NCBI GenBank assembly: GCA_005888755.1
Contig: VBBQ01000038.1
Coordinates: 62,205-78,008, forward strand
DNA from: Candidatus Bathyarchaeota archaeon
Lineage (GTDB): Archaea; Thermoproteota; Bathyarchaeia; 40CM-2-53-6
Length of the DNA: 15,804 nt
Reading direction: 5' to 3'
In this document: in pieces, positions 6,530-13,410 of the stretch
Layout of the letters: each line of letters starts with the position of its first letter
Position numbering within the stretch: position 1 is the stretch's first letter
The notes under the pieces: model-generated
Seen by the model: only the letters and a program-made list of their open reading frames with translations
The model's database searches: none
What the model was told of the DNA's origin: nothing
Position numbers and translations under genes: made by a program

Positions 6530-7339
6530 CTATCTCGATTTCTTGGGGCCTTTGAGCCAGCCCCCGATTCCAAGCTCTCTAGGCTTGCTGTCCGCGTCGA
6601 TGGTAACAGAGCCGTCGTTCTGAAGTTGAAGCCGTCTCCATCTGTTGTCACTGGACGTTCCCCGTAGAGTTCTAACCCTTGCAAAGTGCTGGACCTGTCC
6701 TCCCTCGTCTCCGGCCCGGAATTCGATTATCCCGTCGCAGAGCGATTCGAACTGTTTATAGAAAGAATCAGACGCGATTCCCATCATCACCGAATGAAAC
6801 ATCGCGAGACCGCGGATCTTCGCGTAAGGAATGATCCTCGTCCTCCAAATATCAATCATCAACTTCTCATCTGTGTAATGACACATCACAGAAGTGTTGT
6901 CATCAATGTGCAACCACCGTTTCTCGTCCTCAGCAACTCCCTCTCGGATGATATTGACTACTCTGCTGCTCCAGTGATTGAGGTCGAACGACTGATGCTC
7001 GTAAGCCTCCCGTCCCTTCGATCGCAAACCCTCAGGGGTTTCGGGATGCGCCAGCCCTGTCATCACGTCGTATGTGTCCAGTATTCTGAGATGGTCCTTA
7101 TGCTCCAGCTCTCTCACGTTCAATCCGAGTTTGGTAAGAGAGTCCCGAACTTCGTGGGGTGGATGCATGTAGGTATGGTACTCTGTGCGCGCTCCATTTC
7201 TCAGAGCGCTGGCCGCTATTGTGAGCGATGTTTCGTACCATGGGGAGTCTGGACCGAACTCAACGAGATAGCTTGCTCCGAATCTGATTCCATTGGGAAC
7301 GAGATCCTCGAGGATTGCTAGTGTCGGGGTCCGTTCCAT
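6530..7339 (-). CDS. KaiC/RecA-like protein with degenerate P-loop
   Basis: From the ATG at 7339 it is 269 residues. The opening, IRFGASYLVEFGPDSPWYET, followed by SLTIAASALRNGARTEY, has the layout of a KaiC/RadA-type ATPase core (strand, P-loop, helix, strand), but the Walker A position (28-38) reads FGPDSPWYETS with no GKT/S. A Walker-B-like strand ends in an acidic pair (WLHIDDNTS, 142-150), and the C-terminal region (CDGIIEFRAGDEGG, then RGTSS) fits the final KaiC strands. It is therefore probably a non-hydrolysing paralogue acting as a regulator or partner; that is inference. A longer reading from TTG 7474 adds 45 low-complexity residues and overlaps the divergent gene, so it is not preferred. 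An inverted repeat lies 12 bases upstream. The gene converges on topoisomerase IB. Confidence 0.72.
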   Translation of the reverse strand: MERTPTLAILEDLVPNGIRFGASYLVEFGPDSPWYETSLTIAASALRNGARTEYHTYMHPPHEVRDSLTKLGLNVRELEHKDHLRILDTYDVMTGLAHPETPEGLRSKGREAYEHQSFDLNHWSSRVVNIIREGVAEDEKRWLHIDDNTSVMCHYTDEKLMIDIWRTRIIPYAKIRGLAMFHSVMMGIASDSFYKQFESLCDGIIEFRAGDEGGQVQHFARVRTLRGTSSDNRWRRLQLQNDGSVTIDADSKPRELGIGGWLKGPKKSR

Positions 7340-7351
7340 GGTCCGAGTTTC

Positions 7352-7366
7352 ACGCTCTGTGAGCGT
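7352..7366. promoter_or_regulatory. Inverted repeat, possible operator
   Basis: ACGCTC-TGT-GAGCGT is a perfect 6-base inverted repeat around a 3-base centre, 12 bases upstream of the ATG of the KaiC-like gene and about 22 bases downstream of its likely TATA box, which puts it near the expected transcription start. It lies in the divergent gap with the hydroxyacid dehydrogenase, so a repressor site or a 5' hairpin are both possible. Confidence 0.4.
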
Positions 7367-7387
7367 TCTATTTTCTCTAACACTTAT

Positions 7388-7394
7388 GGTTAAA
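7388..7394. promoter_or_regulatory. Possible TATA box in divergent gap
   Basis: GGTTAAA on the plus strand, TTTAACC on the minus strand. It lies 49 bases before the ATG at 7339 and 62 bases before the GTG at 7456, so it could serve the KaiC-like gene and perhaps both. The same TTTAACC core occurs upstream of the threonine dehydratase gene. Confidence 0.4.
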
Positions 7395-7455
7395 GCTGAA
7401 CGAGTTCTGGCAGTAATCGCCAAACAGGGCGAGAGCCGAGTACTAACAAAGAAGA

Positions 7456-8475
7456 GTGAGTGAAATCTTGCCAAAGCCCAATCTATTGATCACAACTGAT
7501 GTCGTTGACAAACGTAGCATTCAGATGCTTTCCAAGCATGCGAGAGTTTTCAGCTCGACCGGGCTCGACGAGGCATCGTTGGACCAACTGCTTCCATCCA
7601 TCGACATCCTTCTCGTGTTCTTCTGGCCTAGTTTTCTTACCTCTGAAAACCTGTCGAGGATGAACAACCTGGGGCTTATTCAGAGCATCCTCGCGGGCGT
7701 CAATCACATCCCTTTCGCCCAACTCGACGAGAAGGTCGTTGTTTGTAGCAACGCAGGTGCGTATTCTGACGAGGTTGCGGAGTACGCCTGGGCCCTCTTG
7801 CTCTCGGCTGCTAAGAGAATAGTTGACTTTCACAACGCGGTCAAGACGGAACAATGGACTTTGAGGCGAACATTAGGCGGAAAGGAAGTGACAATTCTGG
7901 AAGAAGGAACGCTGGGCATTCTTGGATACGGCGGGATAGGGTCCGCCGTTGCCCAACTCGGTAAAGGGTTCGGCATGAAGATCTACGCGTTCTCGAGAAA
8001 ACTGGTTCGAGAGAAGGGGGTAAGATCGTTTCGGGAAGACAAGGGACTCTTGACGGTTTTGGCGGAGAGCGATGCCGTCATAGTCTCGCTCCCACTAACA
8101 GAGCTCACCAACAAGATCATCGGCGCGGACAAGCTTGCGACGATGAAGAAGGATGCGATACTTGTGAACATAGCCCGTGGAGAGCTCGTTGACGAGACAG
8201 CTCTCTACGAGCACCTGAAGGCTAATCCGGATTTTCGATACGCGGCCGATGTTTGGTGGTATCGAGGGGGTAAGGAATCGCTCAAGACTACGCATCCATT
8301 CTTCGAACTGCCAAACTTCGTCGGGACCCCTCACGTATCAGGCCCATCAGGATTAGCAACCGGAAAACCGGTGAAGTTTGCAGTGGAGAACGTGATGCGC
8401 TTCCTGCGGGGTCTCAAGCCAAGGAACATCGTTAACCCCGCGGAATACCTCGTCACGGACAGGCAAGAATACTAG
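7456..8475 (+). CDS. D-isomer-specific 2-hydroxyacid dehydrogenase
   Basis: A 339-residue NAD(P)-dependent oxidoreductase interconverting a 2-keto acid and a D-2-hydroxy acid. The Rossmann motif is GILGYGGIGSAVAQL at 154-168, with an acidic/basic end of the second strand at AFSRK (178-182), where a serine-arginine pair may favour NADP. Catalytic Arg is R241 in NIARGELVDE, and catalytic His is H293 in TPHVSG. The Glu that normally assists the His, usually a few residues after the conserved D265, is not in its usual place: the sequence reads ADVWWYRGGKE. I recall archaeal relatives with DVWW here, so this may be a subfamily trait. Substrate cannot be read from sequence. The start is GTG 7456 (TTG 7468 is an alternative). 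It converges tail to tail with the dehydratase, 9 bases apart. Confidence 0.88.
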   Translation: MSEILPKPNLLITTDVVDKRSIQMLSKHARVFSSTGLDEASLDQLLPSIDILLVFFWPSFLTSENLSRMNNLGLIQSILAGVNHIPFAQLDEKVVVCSNAGAYSDEVAEYAWALLLSAAKRIVDFHNAVKTEQWTLRRTLGGKEVTILEEGTLGILGYGGIGSAVAQLGKGFGMKIYAFSRKLVREKGVRSFREDKGLLTVLAESDAVIVSLPLTELTNKIIGADKLATMKKDAILVNIARGELVDETALYEHLKANPDFRYAADVWWYRGGKESLKTTHPFFELPNFVGTPHVSGPSGLATGKPVKFAVENVMRFLRGLKPRNIVNPAEYLVTDRQEY

Positions 8476-8484
8476 ATTCTATCC

Positions 8485-9444
8485 TCATCCCCTAATCGTC
8501 TTGGCAAGGAGATCCAATGATACGTTGCCGCCGGATATGACTAGGACGACTTTCTCGCCAAGCTTCTCCACATTTCTGTTAGAGAGTAGGACGGCGGCAG
8601 GCGCGGCTCCTGATGGCTCCGGGAAAATGTGGGCTTCACGAATCAGGAGTTTCATTGCGGAGAGGATCTCGTCGTCTGATACAGTGTAGATGCCATCGAC
8701 GTACTTTCTGCATGCTTCGAGTGTCAGATCTCCTACAGCCGACGGAATGAGCCCGTCAGCGAGCGACTTCGGCGAATCGAATGTGACAATCTTCCCGGCT
8801 TTCAATGCTGCTTGGAGTTTCGGTGCGCCTTGCGGTTCGACACCGTAGACCTTCGCGTCTGGCTTCAGGGCTTTGATCGCCGTGGATATGCCTGAGATCA
8901 GGCCTCCCCCTCCAACCGGAACTATCACCGAGTCGAAGTCGTCAAGTTGATTCGCGATTTCCAGCCCGCAGGTTCCCTGGCCAGCAATAATGTCAGGGTC
9001 GTTGAATGGATGTACGAGTGTTGCTCCGGTCTTGCTGACTATTTCCTTCGCCTTCGCATCACGGTCGGTCGTGTATTTTCCGTACTTGATGGCTTCAGCG
9101 CCATACTCGATGATGGTGTTGACTTTCTCTTGGACCGCTGTCTCCGGTAGTATTACCGTGCATTTCTTTCCGAGCAGTCTAGAACTATATGCTACGGCCA
9201 TGCCGTGATTGCCTGAAGAGACCGCGACGATGTTCTTGGCTGATAGTTGGGAGATCTTGTTGTAGGCTCCCCGGATCTTGAAGACGCGTATGGGCTGGAA
9301 GCATTCGAGCTTCAAGTAGATTCTTCGACCAAATTTCTTCGAGAGTGCGGGCGACTCGACAAGCGGGGTTCTTGTTGCTACTCCTTCGATTCGCTTGCTG
9401 GCTGCGATAATATCGTCGAGCGTTGGCAAATGGCCTTGAATCAT
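8485..9444 (-). CDS. Threonine dehydratase / serine racemase-type PLP enzyme
   Basis: A 319-residue fold-type II PLP enzyme. The lysine that binds PLP is K56 in VFKIRGAYNK; the phosphate and substrate loops are SSGNHG (76-81) and GGGGLISG (178-185), EPSGA lies at 276-280, and SGGN (304-307) provides the residue that contacts the pyridine nitrogen. It has no C-terminal ACT domain, so it resembles the catabolic, single-domain threonine ammonia-lyases or serine racemases rather than feedback-controlled IlvA. The likely reaction is threonine to 2-oxobutyrate and ammonia, with serine as an alternative substrate; 2-oxobutyrate could feed isoleucine synthesis. Start is ATG 9444. A TATA-like box at 9472-9482 places transcription almost at the start codon, so the mRNA is probably near-leaderless. 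Confidence 0.9.
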   Translation of the reverse strand: MIQGHLPTLDDIIAASKRIEGVATRTPLVESPALSKKFGRRIYLKLECFQPIRVFKIRGAYNKISQLSAKNIVAVSSGNHGMAVAYSSRLLGKKCTVILPETAVQEKVNTIIEYGAEAIKYGKYTTDRDAKAKEIVSKTGATLVHPFNDPDIIAGQGTCGLEIANQLDDFDSVIVPVGGGGLISGISTAIKALKPDAKVYGVEPQGAPKLQAALKAGKIVTFDSPKSLADGLIPSAVGDLTLEACRKYVDGIYTVSDDEILSAMKLLIREAHIFPEPSGAAPAAVLLSNRNVEKLGEKVVLVISGGNVSLDLLAKTIRG

Positions 9445-9768
9445 AAGTCGGTCTAACTCAGTTTCCCTATCTTTAGGTTAAAGGCGCGCTGACATAGGAG
9501 GAATCCCCCGTTTTCAGCCCTGATCTGCTAGATTCGCCCGGAATCTGTACCGGATAAGAAATCGTCTCAGCAAAAAGTGGGAGCTGCTTCAGACGTTTTG
9601 CCTTGCATGAGTGAGAGTTCCTCAACGGCGTCTGCGACAGTCAGGTGTCGTCGCTGATGAATGAATGGCCCCTCGAATCTGCTTCGAAAGCCAGTGACGG
9701 TCGATTGACGTTTCAGATTATTTGCGATCTTGCTTACATGCTGAACTTCGTGGACCACCTAGCCGGCG
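9445..9768. other. Intergenic gap, no convincing gene
   Basis: A divergent gap of 324 bases between the dehydratase and methyltransferase genes. Apart from the dehydratase promoter it shows AGATTC 9530-9535 pairing with GAATCT 9541-9546, TCGAA 9673-9677 pairing with TTCGA 9683-9687, and an SD-like AGGAGGA at 9495-9501 with no start after it. A 63-codon minus frame (9567-9758) has no recognisable motif. A 15-codon frame from ATG 9738 (M-L-N-F-V-D...) ends inside the methyltransferase start region. Confidence 0.45.
9472..9482 (-). promoter_or_regulatory. Possible TATA box for threonine dehydratase
   Basis: On the minus strand the sequence reads TTTAACCTAAA, 28-38 bases before the ATG at 9444. 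That is the spacing expected for a TATA element of an almost leaderless archaeal transcript. Confidence 0.5.
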
Positions 9769-10518
9769 ATGCGACCTATGCTGAGTGATTTTCAGGATGC
9801 TTATGGTCACCAACTGTACGACTGTTTCAGAGGCAAGAAGGTCGTGGAAGTTTTGGAGAGAGACGACGGTTTCATCCACACTAGCGCAATGTATCCCAGA
9901 TACTACTTGGCCGAATACAAAGACTGGCTACCGCACGAGAAAAAAGCAATACGTTACGTTACAGGAAGAGTCCTTGATGTCGGATGCGGAGGCGGAAGAG
10001 TCTCCCTGTACCTCCAGAAGAGAGGTTTCGATGTCTTTGGAATCGACACTTCGCCCCTCGCGGTGAGAGTTTGCAAACTAAGACGGCTAAGAAAAGCTCG
10101 AGTAATGTCAATCACAGAAGTGAGCTCGAAGCTTGGAACATTCGACACCATTCTAATGATAGGCAATAACTTCGGGCTCTTCGGCAACCCTACCAAAGCA
10201 AGACGATTACTCAGACAGTTCTACCAAATTACGAGCACAAATGCCCGCATCATTGCCGAATCCGTCGACCCATACCAGACCAAGGAACAATTTCACCTAG
10301 ATTATCACAAACGCAATCTTAGAAAAGGCAAGATGCCTGGCGAGTTGAAACTCCGCGTGCGATACAAGAAGTATCAATCGCCATGGTTTGACTATCTGAT
10401 CGTCTCAGAAAACGAAATGAAGAAAATACTCGAAGAAACGGGGTGGAGAGTCAAGCGGTTCATCAGAAACCCGCGAAGCCCGGTGTATATCGGAATCTGT
10501 GGAAAAATCTCGAGATAA
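9769..10518 (+). CDS. Class I SAM-dependent methyltransferase
   Basis: A 249-residue protein with a Rossmann methyltransferase core. Motif I is VLDVGCGGGRVSLYL at 68-82, the acidic end of strand 2 is D93 in FGIDTSPLAV, and the strand-4 region is TFDTILMIGNNFGLFG (124-139), where NNFGLFG takes the place of the usual catalytic or substrate loop. The C-terminal part, with WFDYLIVSENEMKKILEETGW (206-226), is the common final strand and helix. The substrate is not evident; a small molecule is more likely than RNA or protein because no extra nucleic-acid domain is present. Starts ATG 9769 and ATG 9778 (M4) are both possible. The codons used are rich in AGA, AAA and ATA compared with neighbours, a mild hint of different ancestry. 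It converges on the malate/lactate dehydrogenase gene. Confidence 0.85.
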   Translation: MRPMLSDFQDAYGHQLYDCFRGKKVVEVLERDDGFIHTSAMYPRYYLAEYKDWLPHEKKAIRYVTGRVLDVGCGGGRVSLYLQKRGFDVFGIDTSPLAVRVCKLRRLRKARVMSITEVSSKLGTFDTILMIGNNFGLFGNPTKARRLLRQFYQITSTNARIIAESVDPYQTKEQFHLDYHKRNLRKGKMPGELKLRVRYKKYQSPWFDYLIVSENEMKKILEETGWRVKRFIRNPRSPVYIGICGKISR

Positions 10519-10542
10519 GAAGAGCCGGATAGTCAGCGAGAG

Positions 10543-10561
10543 GTTCTCCAAACCGGAGAGC
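10543..10561. terminator. Hairpin between convergent genes
   Basis: GTTCTCC (10543-10549), loop AAACC, GGAGAGC (10555-10561): a 7-base stem with one G-T pair between the stops of the methyltransferase (+) and the dehydrogenase (-). No long T-run follows on either strand, so a terminator role is only suggested by position. Confidence 0.3.
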
Positions 10562-11661
10562 TATCCAAGCCAAGGCACCCCTATCTCGGTCCCAACTTGT
10601 TTCATGGCTTCCACAACTTTGGGACCTAGAGGAATACCCTCTTTTCGGAACTTTTCCATTCTTGCATAGCTCTTCTCGCCGTGAACGTAGATTCGTGATT
10701 GGCCTTCCGCCTTCGGCGAATCCTTCAATTCGCGTGCCAGCCGGTCCATGTCTCTCTTGAATTCATCCAACGGCCTAAACGCTGCTGGATCCAGGGCCAT
10801 GAAGAAATGACCAACATTCGGTTTTTCCTTGTTGACATCGACACCGAGGCCGGTAGCCGCCCCGCTCAAGACGCCGCTCAGAACATCCACCATCAGGGCC
10901 AGACCATATCCTTTGTGGCCAGAGTGCTCCTCTCCCTCACCGCCCAATGGTAAAATCCCTCCGCCTAGTCTGTTGGACAAGGCGTCGAGAACTGTGTGGG
11001 CGTCTTCCGTCCCTCGTCCTGTTTTGTCTACAGCCCATCCCGGAGGCATTTTCTTCCCTTGGCGGTCATAGACCTCAAGCTTCCCCCGCGGAACTACGGA
11101 CGTTGCCATGTCAAGAACGAATGCTCTCTCCTTCCCGGCGGGAGCAGTTAGACTGATCGGATTTGTGCCAAGGACCGCGTTTCTTCCGAAAGTAGGAACC
11201 ACAAGTGGAGCTGCATTAGTCATGCTCACCCCAATCAGATCATGTTCCAGAGCCATCAGACTGTAGTATCCTGCTATTCCGTAGTGGTGAGAGTTCCGGA
11301 CGGAAACGATTCCTACCGCGGTCTCTTTGGCTTTCTTCATGGCCAGCTGCATTCCCTTGTGCCCGACGACCTGGCCTAAGCTTTGGCCCCCATCGATCAT
11401 CGCTGTAGCCTTGGTCTCTTTCACGATCTTGCTTTGGTTCGTAGGAGTTGTCCAGCCGTTCTTGAGATCCGCATAATATCGAGGAAGACGAGCGACCCCG
11501 TGAGACTCGATCCCCCGAAGGTCAGCTAGGACCAACACGTCGGTCGTTATCTTGGCATCCTGTGGCGGGACGCCGAGCTTCATCCATACTTTGTTGCAGA
11601 AGTCTTTCAGTTTCTGTTCCTGTACAACCACCTGCTTCTGAATAGTGACCTGGTCGACCAT
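10561..11661 (-). CDS. Malate/L-lactate dehydrogenase family (Ldh2/MdhA type) oxidoreductase
   Basis: From the ATG at 11661 it is 366 residues, normal for the non-Rossmann malate/L-lactate/L-sulfolactate dehydrogenase family (Ldh2). The signature pieces are present in order: ADLRGIESHGVARLPRY (46-62), VGIVSVRNSHHYGIAGYY (116-133), TNPISLTAPAG (166-176), PPGWAVDKTGRGTEDA (206-221) and GHKGYGLALMVDVLSG (248-263). Members reduce 2-oxoacids with NAD(P)H; malate, lactate, sulfolactate, ureidoglycolate and others are known substrates, so the substrate stays open. The ATG is preferred over the upstream TTG (11688) because GAGG lies 7 bases before it. It shares a divergent promoter region with the nitroreductase gene. 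Confidence 0.9.
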   Translation of the reverse strand: MVDQVTIQKQVVVQEQKLKDFCNKVWMKLGVPPQDAKITTDVLVLADLRGIESHGVARLPRYYADLKNGWTTPTNQSKIVKETKATAMIDGGQSLGQVVGHKGMQLAMKKAKETAVGIVSVRNSHHYGIAGYYSLMALEHDLIGVSMTNAAPLVVPTFGRNAVLGTNPISLTAPAGKERAFVLDMATSVVPRGKLEVYDRQGKKMPPGWAVDKTGRGTEDAHTVLDALSNRLGGGILPLGGEGEEHSGHKGYGLALMVDVLSGVLSGAATGLGVDVNKEKPNVGHFFMALDPAAFRPLDEFKRDMDRLARELKDSPKAEGQSRIYVHGEKSYARMEKFRKEGIPLGPKVVEAMKQVGTEIGVPWLG

Positions 11662-11708
11662 GATGTATCCTCTGAAACCTCGGTTCAATACGAGCGTTCA
11701 AGGAGACA

Positions 11709-11720
11709 TTTTTTAACTTA
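11709..11720. promoter_or_regulatory. AT-rich box in divergent promoter
   Basis: TTTTTTAACTTA on the plus strand (TAAGTTAAAAAA on the minus strand). It lies 30-40 bases before the nitroreductase ATG at 11750, a good TATA position giving a short leader, and about 50-60 bases before the dehydrogenase ATG at 11661. One box may serve both directions. Confidence 0.5.
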
Positions 11721-11749
11721 GGCCTATTCTCGGATACAAGCTGAGAGAA

Positions 11750-12271
11750 ATGGATACTCATCAAGCGATTCTGACTAAGCTGGATGTTAGACAGTTCAGC
11801 CCGAAGAAGGTCCCGGCCGACGTGAGACTGAAAGTGCTCGAGGCGGCACGGGCGGTTCAGACAGGAATGAACAAACAACACTTGAGATTCATACTTGTCC
11901 AGAACAAGGAATCGATCAAGAAACTAGCAGAGGACAGTACCAGCGGTCCCTGGGTCGCAGGCGCAGACTTCGCAGTCATCGTCCTAACAGACCCCAAACT
12001 AGGGTTCCACCTCATCGACACCGGACGCGCAGTACAACAAATGCAACTCTCCGCTTGGAACACAGGCGTAATCTCAGGAGTCTATACTGGAATCAAGGAA
12101 GAAGCGATGCGGAAGGACTTTGGCTTCCCAGCCGATATCAAGCCCACTATGGTCGTGGGTTTTGGCTATCCCGTCAAGAAGATAGTTGGGAAGAAAGATC
12201 GTATGCCGCTTTCAGAAGTAGCGTTCATCGACAAATTCGGCAACAAGTTCGATCCAAAGAAACTCAGCTAG
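11750..12271 (+). CDS. Nitroreductase-family flavoprotein
   Basis: A 173-residue FMN-dependent oxidoreductase of the nitroreductase fold, in its short form. Visible landmarks: LDVRQFSPKKVP (11-22) with R14 for FMN phosphate, LEAARAVQTGMNKQHLRFILV (30-50) with N41 at the usual flavin-contact position, WVAGADFAVIVLTD (68-81), the dimer helix DTGRAVQQMQLSAWNTGV (90-107), and a late VVGFGYP (135-141) followed by KKDRMPLSEV. It would transfer two electrons from NAD(P)H to an unknown acceptor such as a quinone, nitro compound or iodinated or dehydro substrate. ATG 11750 has a TATA-like box about 35 bases upstream. It is divergent from the Ldh2-type gene and lies 84 bases before the phosphatase gene on the same strand. 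Confidence 0.87.
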   Translation: MDTHQAILTKLDVRQFSPKKVPADVRLKVLEAARAVQTGMNKQHLRFILVQNKESIKKLAEDSTSGPWVAGADFAVIVLTDPKLGFHLIDTGRAVQQMQLSAWNTGVISGVYTGIKEEAMRKDFGFPADIKPTMVVGFGYPVKKIVGKKDRMPLSEVAFIDKFGNKFDPKKLS

Positions 12272-12290
12272 AACAGTTGCCGATTGGCGA

Positions 12291-12305
12291 GCCTCTGTGA
12301 GAGGC
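12291..12305 (+). terminator. Hairpin after the nitroreductase gene
   Basis: GCCTCT-GTG-AGAGGC is a perfect 6-base inverted repeat 19 bases after the nitroreductase stop and 50 bases before the phosphatase start. It has no T-run. It may limit read-through or bind a protein. Confidence 0.3.
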
Positions 12306-12343
12306 CGATGACTGCTCACCTCATCGAATGCTGACCATGAAGT

Positions 12344-12348
12344 GGAGG
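12344..12348 (+). promoter_or_regulatory. Shine-Dalgarno site for the phosphatase gene
   Basis: GGAGG lies 7 bases before the TTG at 12356 and decides that unusual start: no ATG or GTG occurs in frame near the conserved N-terminus (FTEILANELWVG). Confidence 0.7.
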
Positions 12349-12355
12349 CAATAGG

Positions 12356-12826
12356 TTGGACTTCACGGAGATTCTTGCGAACGAATTGTGGGTAGGTGCA
12401 GCTCCTACGCTAGTGGATTTGGAAGAGATCAAGAAACGGAGCGGAGGCAAGGCCGTGATTGTCGACCTTACGAGAAATCCGCGAGAGGAGGAGTGGTCCA
12501 AGAAGCTCGGGTTGCAATATGAAGATCGGACTCCCAGAGTCGAAGAGACTTTTTCCGCGGTTCCAGTGAGCCAGCTCCGACTTGTCTCCCGACTTATCGA
12601 GCAGCATATCCGTGGAGGGCGAAAGGTATACCTTCATTGCAAGATGGGGCTCGGGAGGAGCCCGACGTGTGCAGCAGCTTATCTCGTGCATTGTGGAATC
12701 CCCCTCAGGGACGCGAAAGAGCTCATCTTGAGCAAACGTTCGGTTTGGAGCGGCGAAGACGGCAATTATGCAAGTGGCTTAGAAGACTTTGCTGAGATGT
12801 TGGAACTAGCGAGACTCTCAGAATAA
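12356..12826 (+). CDS. Dual-specificity-type protein phosphatase (Cys-based)
   Basis: A 156-residue single-domain phosphatase. The active-site loop is HCKMGLGRSPT at 94-104, a complete CX5R(S/T) signature with nucleophile C95 and phosphate-binding R101. D57, in the YEDRTP stretch ahead of the loop, is a plausible general acid. The opening, ITNELWVG-like (ILANELWVGAAPT, 6-18), is the usual first strand of compact dual-specificity phosphatases. It hydrolyses phosphotyrosine and possibly phosphoserine/threonine in proteins, or small phosphorylated molecules, in the cytoplasm. The start is TTG 12356 with a strong ribosome-binding site. It follows the nitroreductase on the same strand after a small hairpin, so co-transcription is uncertain. 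It converges on the small minus-strand gene. Confidence 0.88.
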   Translation: MDFTEILANELWVGAAPTLVDLEEIKKRSGGKAVIVDLTRNPREEEWSKKLGLQYEDRTPRVEETFSAVPVSQLRLVSRLIEQHIRGGRKVYLHCKMGLGRSPTCAAAYLVHCGIPLRDAKELILSKRSVWSGEDGNYASGLEDFAEMLELARLSE

Positions 12827-12867
12827 CCTTCGACGCTGACACGGTATGCTTCGTTGGCGCGTTCTGT

Positions 12868-13128
12868 CTACTTCTTGAGAATAGAACTCTTAAGAACCGT
12901 CTTTACCATCTCAGGATTCTTCAGAAGGTAGTAAGTTGCCCGTCTAGTTCTCAGACTAATCTTGGCGATTCCCTCGATAACGAGCTTCAGGACTCTTGTA
13001 GGATGCATTTCCAAATCGCTCCATTGCCACCCTTGATATGATGGATTCCCTAGGCCTTCCTCTTCGCTCCTCGCGGCCAACCATAGAGCTTTCCTGTAGT
13101 CTGGATATTTCGTTAGAAACTCCTCCAC
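12868..13128 (-). CDS. Small winged-helix-like protein, hypothetical
   Basis: From the GTG at 13128 it is 86 residues. The body, PDYRKALWLAARSEEEGL then WQWSDLEMHPTRVLKLVIEG and RTRRATYYLLKN, reads as three helices and a basic hairpin, the pattern of a winged-helix DNA-binding domain. I recall the same W-W-L-HP-L-EG-RSRR-Y block in other archaeal proteins, without a firm function. GTG 13128 is preferred because GGAG lies 6 bases before it and the conserved-looking part starts there (VEEFLTKYPDYRK). ATG 13230 would add 34 polar, low-complexity residues (SRTSPSQHSSRVT...) and has an AT-rich box (AATAAATC, minus strand, 13282-13289) upstream, so it cannot be excluded. It lies downstream of the glycosylase gene on the same strand. 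Confidence 0.6.
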   Translation of the reverse strand: MEEFLTKYPDYRKALWLAARSEEEGLGNPSYQGWQWSDLEMHPTRVLKLVIEGIAKISLRTRRATYYLLKNPEMVKTVLKSSILKK

Positions 13129-13134
13129 ATAGTT

Positions 13135-13138
13135 CTCC
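13135..13138 (-). promoter_or_regulatory. Shine-Dalgarno site supporting GTG 13128
   Basis: On the minus strand AGGAG-AACTAT-GTG places a GGAG core 6 bases before the GTG, which favours the 86-residue form over the 120-residue one. Confidence 0.5.
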
Positions 13139-13354
13139 TGTGGAGTTCTTGAGTGGCCTGACGCTTCGACAGTAGGTTGGGAAAGTATCGTGACTCGGGA
13201 GGAGTGTTGTGACGGGGATGTTCTTGACATGAGGCTCGCCGTCTACAGAAGGACCCTCGAAACAGGTAATGGTGACTCCGGCGATTTATTCTGCTCGTTT
13301 TGCCCGAAGGAACCTCTAAGTTACAAGAGGGTAAGTGTTTACAGAATCCGAGAA

Positions 13355-13369
13355 TATCGAGATTCGATA
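13355..13369. repeat. Short inverted repeat
   Basis: TATCGA-GAT-TCGATA is a perfect 6-base inverted repeat around 3 bases. It lies 42 bases past the glycosylase stop and upstream of the small winged-helix gene. It could be a hairpin in the transcript or a protein site. Confidence 0.35.
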
Positions 13370-13410
13370 CTTGAGTCGGCTTGGACCTGTTTTCAGGATA
13401 GGTCTTGAAC

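Noticed and set aside
6686-7321. 211-codon plus-strand frame
   Set aside because: It is the shadow of the KaiC-like gene on the opposite strand. The minus-strand protein has a coherent fold pattern; this one does not.
7340-7474. N-terminal extension of the KaiC-like protein to TTG 7474
   Set aside because: The extra 45 residues are low in structure, overlap the divergent GTG start at 7456 and cover the promoter and inverted repeat.
9640-9715. Possible C/D box small RNA (CTGATGA near 9654)
   Set aside because: The C box lacks the leading purine, and no well-placed D, C' and D' boxes were found.
9567-9758. 63-codon minus-strand frame in the 324-base gap
   Set aside because: No motif, no ribosome-binding site and mixed polar composition.
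13190-13408. 72-codon plus-strand frame with CC and CSFC cysteines
   Set aside because: The cysteines do not form a regular zinc ribbon, and the frame overlaps the possible N-terminal extension of the small minus-strand gene.
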